Assembly (NCBI GenBank): GCA_028702395.1
Contig: JAQVOV010000107.1
Coordinates: 1-5,419 of the forward strand
Length of the DNA stretch: 5,419 nucleotides
Direction of reading: 5' to 3'
DNA from: Candidatus Omnitrophota bacterium
GTDB taxonomy: Bacteria > Omnitrophota > Gorgyraeia > JABMRN01
Shown: positions 1 to 5,419 of the stretch, in pieces
Position numbering within the stretch: position 1 is the first letter of the stretch
Layout of the letters: every line of letters begins with the position of its first letter
The notes under the pieces: model-generated
What the model was told of the DNA's origin: nothing
What the model saw: the letters and a program-made list of their open reading frames with translations, nothing else
Databases searched by the model: none
Made by a program: the position numbers and the translations under genes

Positions 1-64
1 ATGACACATGACACATGACACATAACACATTGACACAGTACTCAATACTCACAACCCATAATCA
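1..64. repeat. Degenerate 7-bp tandem array, left block
   Basis: Nine consecutive units can be read: ATGACAC three times (1-21), ATAACAC (22-28), one 8-base unit ATTGACAC (29-36), AGTACTC (37-43), AATACTC (44-50), ACAACCC (51-57) and ATAATCA (58-64). The array probably continues left of the window. Read on the minus strand the units become GTGTCAT, GTGTTAT, GAGTATT, GGGTTGT. These resemble the units at 5207-5276, which read that way on the plus strand. Units drift gradually from one to the next, as expected from local slippage followed by mutation. It overlaps the last codons of the waaA remnant. Confidence 0.85.
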
Positions 65-197
65 TATATCTGTCAATTTTACTGATCAGATTATCCACTG
101 CTAGCCTGTTTTCCGAGATCATTAAAAAGTCTTTCTTCACATTATAATTTTAAACTCTACATTTTAAAACAACGTTGAAACTGTCGGATATTTATTT
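42..197 (-). pseudogene. Decayed second copy of the waaA 3' end
   Basis: This segment aligns colinearly with the 3' end of intact waaA (about 524-637). A 17-bp block is identical (85-101 = 524-540). By hand I count about 80% identity over the nearest 68 bp with one 1-base gap, falling to a bit over half by 195. On the minus strand the copy encodes KDFLMISENRLAVDNL then ISKIDRYM; the intact gene has KAFLMISQNSGAVDNL then IAEIDSYM (residues 391-414). Further upstream Y.TV..LF still matches residues 372-379. The copy is broken by a 1-base deletion near 138 and a TAA after the LF match. Its reading frame ends at a TGA (42-44) inside the heptamer array. Five changes among those 24 codons are silent, so it diverged partly as coding sequence and is not a very recent duplicate. 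Similarity stops at about 195-200, exactly where the peptide gene ends. Confidence 0.82.
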
Positions 198-419
198 TCA
201 ACTAGGCATTCCTGATGGGAAAGGTGTAGCTCCTCCAAGAATGAATGTAGCCCCACCCTTAGGTGTTACATAACACTCCCCCATAGTATCAGTTCCATAA
301 AAACACACAGTAGCTGTAATACGTTTAAAATAATGCCCTCCCAATTTACAAACTTCTAATACTGCTTGATCTGGATCAAGTACAACAGCTTTTACTTTTG
401 GGCTTATATACTTTTTCAT
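198..419 (-). CDS. Small three-cysteine peptide of unknown function
   Basis: The 73-residue product is not one I can assign to a named family. It starts MKKYISPKVKAVVLDPDQAVL, here split as a basic start (MKKYISPKVK) and a stretch AVVLDPDQAVL. Cysteines lie at 24, 39 and 49. A GG pair at 27-28 is followed by H29-Y30-F31, and the C-terminal third is rich in Gly, Thr and Pro (GGATFILGGATPFPSG). There is no clear signal peptide or membrane segment. The start is supported by GAAAGGA (minus strand, 424-430) four bases before ATG. The gene lies 67 bp downstream of waaA with no clear terminator between, so it may be read from the same transcript. Its stop codon coincides with the edge of the waaA remnant. 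A conserved-looking basic N terminus followed by a Cys/Gly-rich part recalls precursors of modified peptides, but no modifying enzyme is in the window. That role is inference only. Confidence 0.7.
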   Translation of the reverse strand: MKKYISPKVKAVVLDPDQAVLEVCKLGGHYFKRITATVCFYGTDTMGECYVTPKGGATFILGGATPFPSGMPS

Positions 420-486
420 TATATCCTTTCTAAAACCGATATAATCTTAAATTCCTTATACCGACATAAACAGTAAAAATGTCTTT

Positions 487-1743
487 CTAATGAAAACTGC
501 TCATATAGCTATCGATCTCTGCTATCAGATTATCCACTGCACCACTGTTTTGAGAGATCATCAAAAAGGCTTTCTTTCCCATTCTAATTGCAAGAGCAGG
601 CTCTTTAAATAATTTTAAAACCGTCTCATATAGCTCTTCTTCATTTTTTAATTGTATAGCAGCTTCCTTTTCGACAAAGTTTTTTGCCATTGCCCTGAAA
701 TTATTCATATATTTACCGAATATGATCGGTTTTGAAAATATCGCAGGCTCTATTATATTATGACCACCTTTAGCAACCAAAGAGCCTCCTACAAAAACAA
801 CTGTAGCAATAGAATACAGTTCTTTAAGATGTCCGATCGTATCAACAATAATTATTTTATTTTCAATATTATCGTTATTTATTTGTGAAAAAAGCACATA
901 TTCATAAGAAAGGCTCTTGCACATATTAATGAGTTCTTCTGTTCTATTGATATGTCGAGGGGCAATAATAAGCACCAGAGGTCTGTTCAATGACAATTTT
1001 TCGTATGTTTTTAATATAATTTGTTCTTCACCGGGATGTGTGCTCCCAGCAACAAAGATATCCTTACCTTTTATCTTATCAAAAGCTTGGGGAAGGTTTA
1101 TTTCAGCATCCGTATTGACATCATATTTCACGTTCCCTGTTACTTTGACATGCCTAGCAGGCGCACCTATTTTTATGATCCTCTTTGCATCATCTTCAGT
1201 CTGCATACAAAATAATGATATTGATCGAAAAACAGGTTTTAAGAACATTGCTATTTTTTTATAACCTTTAAAAGATCTATCAGATATTCGACCATTGACC
1301 AAAAAGACAGGCACATTACGTTTTTTCATTTCTATAATAAGATTTGGCCATATTTCTGTTTCAAACAATACAAACATATAAGGATCAATATAATTTATGA
1401 CTTTTTTTACTATACCGCTAAGATCCAATGGGAAGAAAAAGGTTGCTACTTCTTCAGAAAATATCTTTTTCGCCATTTCCTGTCCTGTAACAGTTGTTGT
1501 GGAAATACAGATCTTTTTGTCTGGGTATTTTTTCATAAGGTTCAAAACAAATTCTTTAGCAGCAATAGTCTCACCTACACTAACAGTATGGATCCAAATA
1601 AAGTTTTTATTTTGCCCCTTTATTTTTTCAGGAAGCACCCCGAATCTTTGTTTAAAATCATCATGAGATTTTCCTTTGAAGATAAGAATGGGCAAATAAA
1701 CAATTGAAAAAGCAATAAAGAATATGTCGTATATGAACTGCAT
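487..1743 (-). CDS. waaA: 3-deoxy-D-manno-octulosonic acid (Kdo) transferase
   Basis: WaaA (KdtA) moves Kdo from CMP-Kdo onto lipid IV-A on the inner face of the cytoplasmic membrane, a step needed to build lipopolysaccharide. The product has 418 residues; the E. coli enzyme has about 425. Residues 5-22 are hydrophobic and fit the family's N-terminal membrane anchor. The N-terminal glycosyltransferase domain follows, with RFG (33-35), HTVSVGE (52-58, E58 matching the proposed catalytic base), ETEIWPN (128-134) and GRISDRS (151-157). The C-terminal donor-binding domain has GNVKYD (203-208), AGSTHPGEE (232-240), APRH (261-264), GGHNIIEP (326-333) and FGKYMNNF (342-349). AAAGGAG (1748-1754) stands four bases before ATG. 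The 336-bp spacer after xerC holds repeats, so waaA may have its own promoter, though I found no convincing one. Mono- or bifunctionality cannot be told from sequence. The 3' end occurs a second time at 42-197. Confidence 0.96.
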   Translation of the reverse strand: MQFIYDIFFIAFSIVYLPILIFKGKSHDDFKQRFGVLPEKIKGQNKNFIWIHTVSVGETIAAKEFVLNLMKKYPDKKICISTTTVTGQEMAKKIFSEEVATFFFPLDLSGIVKKVINYIDPYMFVLFETEIWPNLIIEMKKRNVPVFLVNGRISDRSFKGYKKIAMFLKPVFRSISLFCMQTEDDAKRIIKIGAPARHVKVTGNVKYDVNTDAEINLPQAFDKIKGKDIFVAGSTHPGEEQIILKTYEKLSLNRPLVLIIAPRHINRTEELINMCKSLSYEYVLFSQINNDNIENKIIIVDTIGHLKELYSIATVVFVGGSLVAKGGHNIIEPAIFSKPIIFGKYMNNFRAMAKNFVEKEAAIQLKNEEELYETVLKLFKEPALAIRMGKKAFLMISQNSGAVDNLIAEIDSYMSSFH

Positions 1744-1849
1744 TTGGCTCCTTTACAATATAAAGTAAAAAGGCAAAAGTAAAAAGTAAAAAATCTAGAA
1801 TATCATTGTGGAATCTTATTAAAAACTCTGTATACCACTCTTTGCCGCG

Positions 1850-1885
1850 CGCTACGCGTAGCGAGCTACGCGCTAGTTGAACATC
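1850..1885. repeat. GC-rich palindromic heptamers
   Basis: Units GCTACGC (1851-1857), GTAGCGA (1858-1864), GCTACGC (1865-1871), GCTAGTT (1872-1878) and GAACATC (1879-1885) keep a 7-base register. CGCTACGCGTAGCG (1850-1863) is a perfect 14-bp palindrome. CGCGTAGC (1855-1862) also pairs with GCTACGCG (1865-1872) across two bases. This local GC-rich island stands out in an A+T-rich region. It has no T-run that would make it a standard intrinsic terminator. Confidence 0.75.
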
Positions 1886-1926
1886 CTAAATAAACTTATA
1901 ATAAAACTTTTTTTGATCAATCATTA

Positions 1927-1961
1927 AGCTCTCAGCTCGTGGCTCGTAGCCCATCCAGAAT
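1927..1961. repeat. AGCTCGT-type heptamer run
   Basis: Five units in register: AGCTCTC (1927-1933), AGCTCGT (1934-1940), GGCTCGT (1941-1947), AGCCCAT (1948-1954) and CCAGAAT (1955-1961). Related GAGCTCG and AGCTCGT words recur at about 1988-2004. It belongs to the same class of degenerate 7-bp arrays as the rest of this spacer but uses a different unit sequence. Confidence 0.65.
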
Positions 1962-2079
1962 GCTCCATTTTTACCGATTTTTAGTAGGAGCTCGGAAGCT
2001 CGTTCAGGACGTTCCACACTTTTACCTTTTACCTTTTTACTTTTTACTTATCTTTTCTATTAGCTAACATGTAGCTCAT

Positions 2080-2952
2080 TTACGCTCTCGGATGAGCTTT
2101 ATCATAAACCGCTTTTAATCTCTCTTGTGAAACATGGGTGTATATCTGAGTCGTAGATAAGTTTTTGTGCCCAAGCAATTCTTGAACGCTTCTTAGATCT
2201 GCACCTTTATTCAATAAATGCGTAGCAAACGAATGTCTTAAAGAATGAGGTGATATCTTTTGTTTTATGGATGCTATTTTTATATATTTATTAACGACTC
2301 TTCTTATGCTTCTATCAGTAATACGTTTTCCGTTCTTATTTAAAAAAAGAGCTTGAACATCTCCATATCCTTTTTCATCTCTTAATTTCATATATTCTCT
2401 TATAGCTTTAATTGCCTGTTCGCCTATAGGAGCAAGCCTTTCAACCCTTCCTTTTCCAAATATCTTAATAAGACCTGCTATAAGATCCATCTTTTTTATA
2501 TCAATACCTACCAATTCACTTACACGCAAACCACCGGAATACAATGTTTCTAATACAGCTCTATCTCTTGCGCCTAATATATCTGAAACGTCTGGAGCTG
2601 TTATGAATTTAACGACCTCATTTTCATCCAGAAAAACAGGAAGTTTTTTGTCAAGTTTCGGCGTTGCTACACTTGAAGCCGGGTTTTCTGAAATATAACC
2701 ATCCTTATACAAAAATCTAAAAAATGATCTTAAAGAAGATAGTTTTCTGGCAATACTTTTTTTTGCTAATTTTTCTGCTGACATCTTTGCCATATATTTT
2801 CGTATGGTAAGATAATCAATTTTTTTTATATCTACATCTCCTGCTTCTTTAGCAAAAGCATCAAGATCTGAAAGATAACTGTCTATAGTGTTAACTGAAG
2901 CATTTTTTTCAACGGAAAGATATTTTTCGAACTTGTCTATATATCTTTGCAT
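2080..2952 (-). CDS. xerC: Tyrosine recombinase, XerC-like
   Basis: The product (290 residues) has the length and layout of XerC/XerD, which cut and rejoin DNA at dif to resolve chromosome dimers, usually as a pair and under FtsK control. The N-terminal core-binding (SAM-like) domain covers about 1-85. The catalytic domain (about 105-280) carries the full active site: R143 (GGLRVSE), K167 (FGKGR), H236 and R239 (SPHSLRHSFATHLL), H262 (LLGHKNL) and the nucleophile Y271 (IYTHV). The C-terminal DKAHPRA is typical of XerC. The start is supported by AGGA (2960-2963) seven bases before ATG. It begins 18 bp after the topA stop, so co-transcription is very likely; topA next to xerC is a known arrangement in several bacterial groups. 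A mobile-element integrase is less likely given the length and context. XerC versus XerD or a single Xer cannot be settled without the rest of the genome. Confidence 0.9.
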   Translation of the reverse strand: MQRYIDKFEKYLSVEKNASVNTIDSYLSDLDAFAKEAGDVDIKKIDYLTIRKYMAKMSAEKLAKKSIARKLSSLRSFFRFLYKDGYISENPASSVATPKLDKKLPVFLDENEVVKFITAPDVSDILGARDRAVLETLYSGGLRVSELVGIDIKKMDLIAGLIKIFGKGRVERLAPIGEQAIKAIREYMKLRDEKGYGDVQALFLNKNGKRITDRSIRRVVNKYIKIASIKQKISPHSLRHSFATHLLNKGADLRSVQELLGHKNLSTTQIYTHVSQERLKAVYDKAHPRA

Positions 2953-2970
2953 ATGTTTGTCCTACTAATG

Positions 2971-4983
2971 TTACTGATCCGTTTGGTCTTCTTGATAATC
3001 ATCCTCTGTCTGCTCTGAACCTGGCTTAGGTAATGTCCTTGCAGTATATGTACATTTAGGATATTTCGAACATCCAAAAAAAGGACCTCTTCTGGAACGC
3101 CTTTCAATAAGCTCTCCATCGCAACCTTCTTGAGGACATTTTACCCCTGTTGTAAATGATTTTGCGAACTTACATTTCGGGAAAGCAGAACAGCTTAAGA
3201 ATTTTCCTCGTCTTCCCCATTTTTCTATCATAGGTTTACCACACTGCGGACATTTTTCTTCAAGTTCTACAGCGTTTTTATTGACACTTTGCATATTCTT
3301 GCCTGCATTTTGCACAGTAATGATAAACGGATCATAGAAATTTCTGATAACCTTGACCCAATCTGTATTTCCCTGCTCAACATTGTCCAGAGATTCTTCC
3401 ATGCCTGCAGTGAATTGCTCATCAAGTATAAGTGGAAAATGTGTAACCAATAGATCGTTCACTGTTTCCCCAAGATCAGTAGGGTGGATATACCCACTGA
3501 TTCGATTAACATAAGACCTTGCTATTATTGTTTGAATGGTAGGCGCATATGTTGATGGTCTTCCTATCCCTTTTTCTTCTAAAGTTTTAACTAATGATGC
3601 ATCTGAATATCTTGCAGGTGGTTTAGTGAAATGCTGTTGACTCAAAAGATCATGAAGATCCAACTGTTCATCTTTTTCAAGTTCAGGAAGTATTTGTTTT
3701 TCTTTATCATTTTCAACATCCTCTTGATATAGTTTCATAAACCCATCAAAAATAATTGAAGTCCCGCTTGCCCCAAAAAGATAATCATTCACTGTTATAG
3801 AGATCTTTATAGTAGCATACGATGCCTCGGACATTTGACTTGAAATAAATCTGTTCCAAATAATAGTATAAAGTTTAAATTGATCAGGACTAAGATGTCC
3901 TTGGATACTTCTAGGATCACGTAAAGGCAAAGTTGGTCTTATACATTCATGTGCCTCTTGTGCGGATTTCTTTGACTTATATATATTCGGTTCTTCAGGA
4001 TAATACTCTTTTCCAAAATTTGTTATTATATAGTTCTTAGCTTCTTCTTGGCCTTCTTTTGAAACTTTTACAGAATCTGTACGCATATAAGTAATGAGCC
4101 CTATTTCCCCTTCTGGACCTAACTCTATACCTTCATATAGCTGTTGTGCTATTCTCATAGTCTTATTTACTGGAAATTTCAATTTATTAAACCCTTCTTG
4201 CTGCAGTTTTGATGTGGTAAAGGGCGGTTGAGCTTTTTTTCTTTTCTTTGAATTTTTTATATCCGTTACAACAAACTTGCCTTGTTTTATTTGTTCCAAA
4301 GATCCATCTGTCATTTTTTTATCTAAAAGTTCTATTTTTTCACCCTGATATTTTTCTAACTTAGCATTAAATTTTAAATTATCTCCATTTTTACTTAATA
4401 CAGCTTCTATGCTCCAATATTCTTTTGGATTAAAAGCTCTTATCTCTCTTTCCCTATCAACAATCAATCTGACAGCAATGGATTGTACTCTGCCGGCACT
4501 TAATCCTCTTGTTACTTTTGACCATAAAAGCGGACTTATGGAATAACCCACTAGTCTATCTAAAACCCTTCTGGCTTGTTGAGCATTCACAAGGTCCATG
4601 TTAATATCTCTTGGCTCTTTAAAAGCATTTTTTACTGCACGTTCTGTTATTTCATCAAATGTAACCCTATATACCTTTTTGCCTTTTCCGAGTTCATTTT
4701 TCAAGTGCCATGCAATTGCTTCTCCTTCTCTATCAGGGTCCGGCGCTAAATAAATACTGTCTTTATCCTTAGCTTCTTTTTTTAATTGTGTGAGATACTT
4801 TTTCCTTTCCGGAATAACTATGTATTCAGGTTTAAAATCATTTTTTGGATCTATACCCATTTTTTGTCTTGGAAGATCTATCATATGTCCCATACTGGAT
4901 GTTACCACATAGTCTTTTCCCAATATCTTGTTTATTGTTTTAGACTTTGCAGGTGATTCAACAATAACTAATGCTTTTGCCAT
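2971..4983 (-). CDS. topA: DNA topoisomerase I (type IA)
   Basis: TopA relaxes negative supercoils by a single-strand cut with a 5'-phosphotyrosine link and needs magnesium. All signatures are in the 670 residues. The TOPRIM domain (about 3-115) has E9 (VESPAK) and the acidic triad D82, D84, E86 in DPDREGEAIAWHL. QQARRVLDRLVGY (135-147) and LSAGRVQSIAVRLI (161-174) follow. The catalytic tyrosine is Y299, with R301, in ITYMRTDS. EAHECIRPT lies at 343-351 and GRPSTYAPTI at 474-483. Two four-cysteine zinc ribbons close the protein: C578, C581, C598, C604 and C616, C621, C638, C644. The tail (about 657-670) is acidic. This is shorter than the 865-residue E. coli enzyme and near the size of many other bacterial TopA proteins. 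AAGGAG (4989-4994) precedes ATG with five bases between. Expression probably starts at the strong promoter at 5153-5181. Confidence 0.98.
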   Translation of the reverse strand: MAKALVIVESPAKSKTINKILGKDYVVTSSMGHMIDLPRQKMGIDPKNDFKPEYIVIPERKKYLTQLKKEAKDKDSIYLAPDPDREGEAIAWHLKNELGKGKKVYRVTFDEITERAVKNAFKEPRDINMDLVNAQQARRVLDRLVGYSISPLLWSKVTRGLSAGRVQSIAVRLIVDREREIRAFNPKEYWSIEAVLSKNGDNLKFNAKLEKYQGEKIELLDKKMTDGSLEQIKQGKFVVTDIKNSKKRKKAQPPFTTSKLQQEGFNKLKFPVNKTMRIAQQLYEGIELGPEGEIGLITYMRTDSVKVSKEGQEEAKNYIITNFGKEYYPEEPNIYKSKKSAQEAHECIRPTLPLRDPRSIQGHLSPDQFKLYTIIWNRFISSQMSEASYATIKISITVNDYLFGASGTSIIFDGFMKLYQEDVENDKEKQILPELEKDEQLDLHDLLSQQHFTKPPARYSDASLVKTLEEKGIGRPSTYAPTIQTIIARSYVNRISGYIHPTDLGETVNDLLVTHFPLILDEQFTAGMEESLDNVEQGNTDWVKVIRNFYDPFIITVQNAGKNMQSVNKNAVELEEKCPQCGKPMIEKWGRRGKFLSCSAFPKCKFAKSFTTGVKCPQEGCDGELIERRSRRGPFFGCSKYPKCTYTARTLPKPGSEQTEDDYQEDQTDQ

Positions 4984-5146
4984 TCCTTCTCCTTATTTCA
5001 TGCTTCGAGCTATAAGATACGGGCTTATGGGATTTCATCAAATTCAAAACGTTCTTGTAAAATCCAAAGCTCCAGATATGCAACACAAAGCGAGGTATTA
5101 TTTTATACTTCATTTGTAATTAATAATTATAATTATTAATTATATG
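4984..5146 (-). other. topA 5' leader
   Basis: From the predicted start of transcription near 5145-5147 to the topA ATG is about 160 nt of leader. It contains the palindrome at its 5' end and the TAAGGAGAAGGA ribosome-binding region next to topA (4984-4995). I recognise no riboswitch. An open frame of 51 codons (ATG at 5113-5111, stop at 4960-4958) crosses the topA start but has no ribosome-binding site, so I do not call it a gene. Confidence 0.5.
5117..5142. promoter_or_regulatory. Perfect 26-bp A/T palindrome at the topA transcript start
   Basis: These 26 bases are a perfect palindrome composed only of A and T, starting TAATTAATAATTA and centred between 5129 and 5130. It starts a few bases after the predicted transcription start of topA, so it would be either an operator-like site or a hairpin at the 5' end of the mRNA. 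A perfect palindrome of this length is unlikely by chance even in A/T-rich DNA. Which role it has cannot be told from sequence. Confidence 0.7.
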
Positions 5147-5152
5147 TGACTA

Positions 5153-5181
5153 ATTATATATAATAGGACTTAATCTGTCAA
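5153..5181 (-). promoter_or_regulatory. Consensus sigma-70-type promoter for topA
   Basis: On the minus strand TTGACA (5181-5176) and TATAAT (5158-5153) are separated by exactly 17 bases, so both hexamers and the spacing match the housekeeping consensus. The predicted start is near 5145-5147. It points at topA, and no other minus-strand gene lies between. A promoter this close to consensus would be expected to be strong unless something acts on it, and the palindrome at 5117-5142 is the obvious candidate. Confidence 0.85.
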
Positions 5182-5206
5182 ACAATTATAAAATATAACC
5201 CTTAAA

Positions 5207-5276
5207 GCGTTGTGCGTTGTGAGTTGTGCGTTATGTCGTATGTCGTAAACCGTGAACCGTAATCCGTTAACCGTAA
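5207..5276. repeat. Degenerate 7-bp tandem array, right block
   Basis: Ten units in unbroken 7-base register: GCGTTGT, GCGTTGT, GAGTTGT, GCGTTAT, GTCGTAT, GTCGTAA, ACCGTGA, ACCGTAA, TCCGTTA, ACCGTAA. Each unit differs from its neighbour by few changes, so the array drifts from GCGTTGT to ACCGTAA. It is the same family as the array at 1-64 but in the opposite orientation. It lies about 25 bp upstream of the topA -35 element. The units have no unique spacers between them. Confidence 0.88.
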
Positions 5277-5308
5277 CTTATTAATCGGTCATAACATGTC
5301 ATCCCTGT

Positions 5309-5332
5309 TTTGTTGACTTTTCTGTCAACAAA
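5309..5332. repeat. 9-bp inverted repeat with 6-base loop
   Basis: TTTGTTGAC (5309-5317) and GTCAACAAA (5324-5332) are perfect inverted copies around TTTTCT. No T-run follows on either strand, so I do not call an intrinsic terminator. It may be a protein-binding site or part of the dispersed repeat cluster to its right. I see no gene in 5277-5419. Confidence 0.55.
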
Positions 5333-5337
5333 TACCA

Positions 5338-5419
5338 GCCTGCCAGACAGGCAGGGGCAATCCCCCCTACATCAACATTTACTCGAAACCTTCTTCGTAG
5401 GGGCGTACCTGCATGCCGG
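5338..5419. repeat. Cluster of GC-rich inverted repeats, cut by the window end
   Basis: CCTGCC (5339-5344) pairs with GGCAGG (5350-5355) around AGACA. CCCCTAC (5364-5370) is the inverse of GTAGGGG (5397-5403). The last bases, GGCGTACCTGCATGCC (5402-5417), are an imperfect palindrome. GTAGGGGCG..CCTGC words of this kind are common in dispersed palindromic intergenic repeats of many bacteria. The GC-rich composition differs from the surrounding DNA. The element probably continues beyond the window. Confidence 0.5.

Larger units (their letters stand above)
1762..2052. repeat. Intergenic block bounded by inverted heptamer arrays
   Basis: The xerC-waaA spacer (1744-2079) contains no plausible gene. 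Its left arm (1762-1792) has G residues every 7 bases at 1765, 1772, 1779 and 1786, giving GTAAAAA, GGCAAAA, GTAAAAA, GTAAAAA. Its right arm (2019-2050) has TTTTACC and TTTTTAC units with AC at 2024, 2031, 2039 and 2046, which is the same motif on the other strand. The arms could pair over about 30 bp with a few mismatches, enclosing about 225 bp. The interior contains further 7-bp arrays of different sequence. This could be a MITE-like element, a snap-back structure or arrays that arose in place. I see no transposase and no target-site duplication. Confidence 0.7.

Noticed and set aside
174..202. Intrinsic terminator after the peptide gene (GTTGAAA/TTTCAAC)
   Set aside because: The stem is only 7 A/T-rich pairs with a 15-base loop, it overlaps the stop codon, and no T-run follows on the minus strand.
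917..1666. Plus-strand open frames opposite waaA (917-1264, 1021-1215, 1397-1666)
   Set aside because: They lie fully inside a clearly functional gene on the other strand, have no family motifs and are explained as antisense shadows.
1895..1920. Minus-strand promoter for waaA (TTGATC and TATAAG)
   Set aside because: The two hexamers are only 14 bases apart, too short for a standard sigma-70 promoter, and other pairings give poor -35 matches.
2080..2952. Integrase of a mobile element
   Set aside because: Length, the DKAHPRA end and the tight coupling to topA fit a housekeeping Xer recombinase. No tRNA, attachment-site pair or cargo genes are visible.
2937..3119. Minus-strand 60-codon frame across the topA end and xerC start
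   Set aside because: It overlaps the conserved zinc-ribbon coding of topA and the start of xerC in another frame and shows no recognisable domain.
4928..5119. Plus-strand 63-codon frame over the topA start and leader
   Set aside because: It is antisense to the topA start and leader, with no ribosome-binding site or similarity that I can see.
5207..5276. CRISPR array
   Set aside because: Units are only 7 bp, directly adjacent and degenerate, with no unique spacers and no cas genes in the window.

Overview
This A+T-rich window carries four genes, all on the minus strand. In transcription order they are topA (DNA topoisomerase I), a xerC-like tyrosine recombinase, waaA/kdtA (Kdo transferase) and a 73-residue three-cysteine peptide gene that I do not recognise. 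The Kdo transferase implies a Gram-negative-type envelope with lipid A. The mix of housekeeping genes, a small 'MKKY..PK' peptide and many degenerate 7-bp repeats between genes reminds me of uncultivated PVC-side lineages such as Omnitrophota. That placement is an impression, not something the sequence proves.

Layout from right to left, the direction of transcription. 5207-5419 has no gene. It holds a ten-unit heptamer array (5207-5276) and several inverted repeats that look like dispersed intergenic repeats. 5117-5181 holds an exact-consensus sigma-70-type promoter (TTGACA, 17 bp, TATAAT) pointing at topA, followed at once by a perfect 26-bp A/T-only palindrome. A leader of about 160 nt leads to topA (4983-2971), and xerC follows after 18 bp (2952-2080), so the two probably share a transcript. 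1744-2079 has no gene. Most of it is degenerate heptamers, and its ends (1762-1792 and 2019-2050) are inverted copies of one GTAAAAA-type array. Then come waaA (1743-487), the peptide gene (419-198), a decayed second copy of the waaA 3' end (about 197-42), and another heptamer array (1-64).

The genes do ordinary core work: topA relaxes negative supercoils, xerC probably resolves chromosome dimers, and waaA adds Kdo to lipid A. The unusual content lies between and after them: (1) the waaA tail occurs twice, with the peptide gene exactly between the copies, as if a roughly 440-bp segment had been added and the older gene end displaced; (2) heptamer arrays of one family flank the block in opposite orientations; (3) the topA promoter is followed directly by the A/T palindrome.
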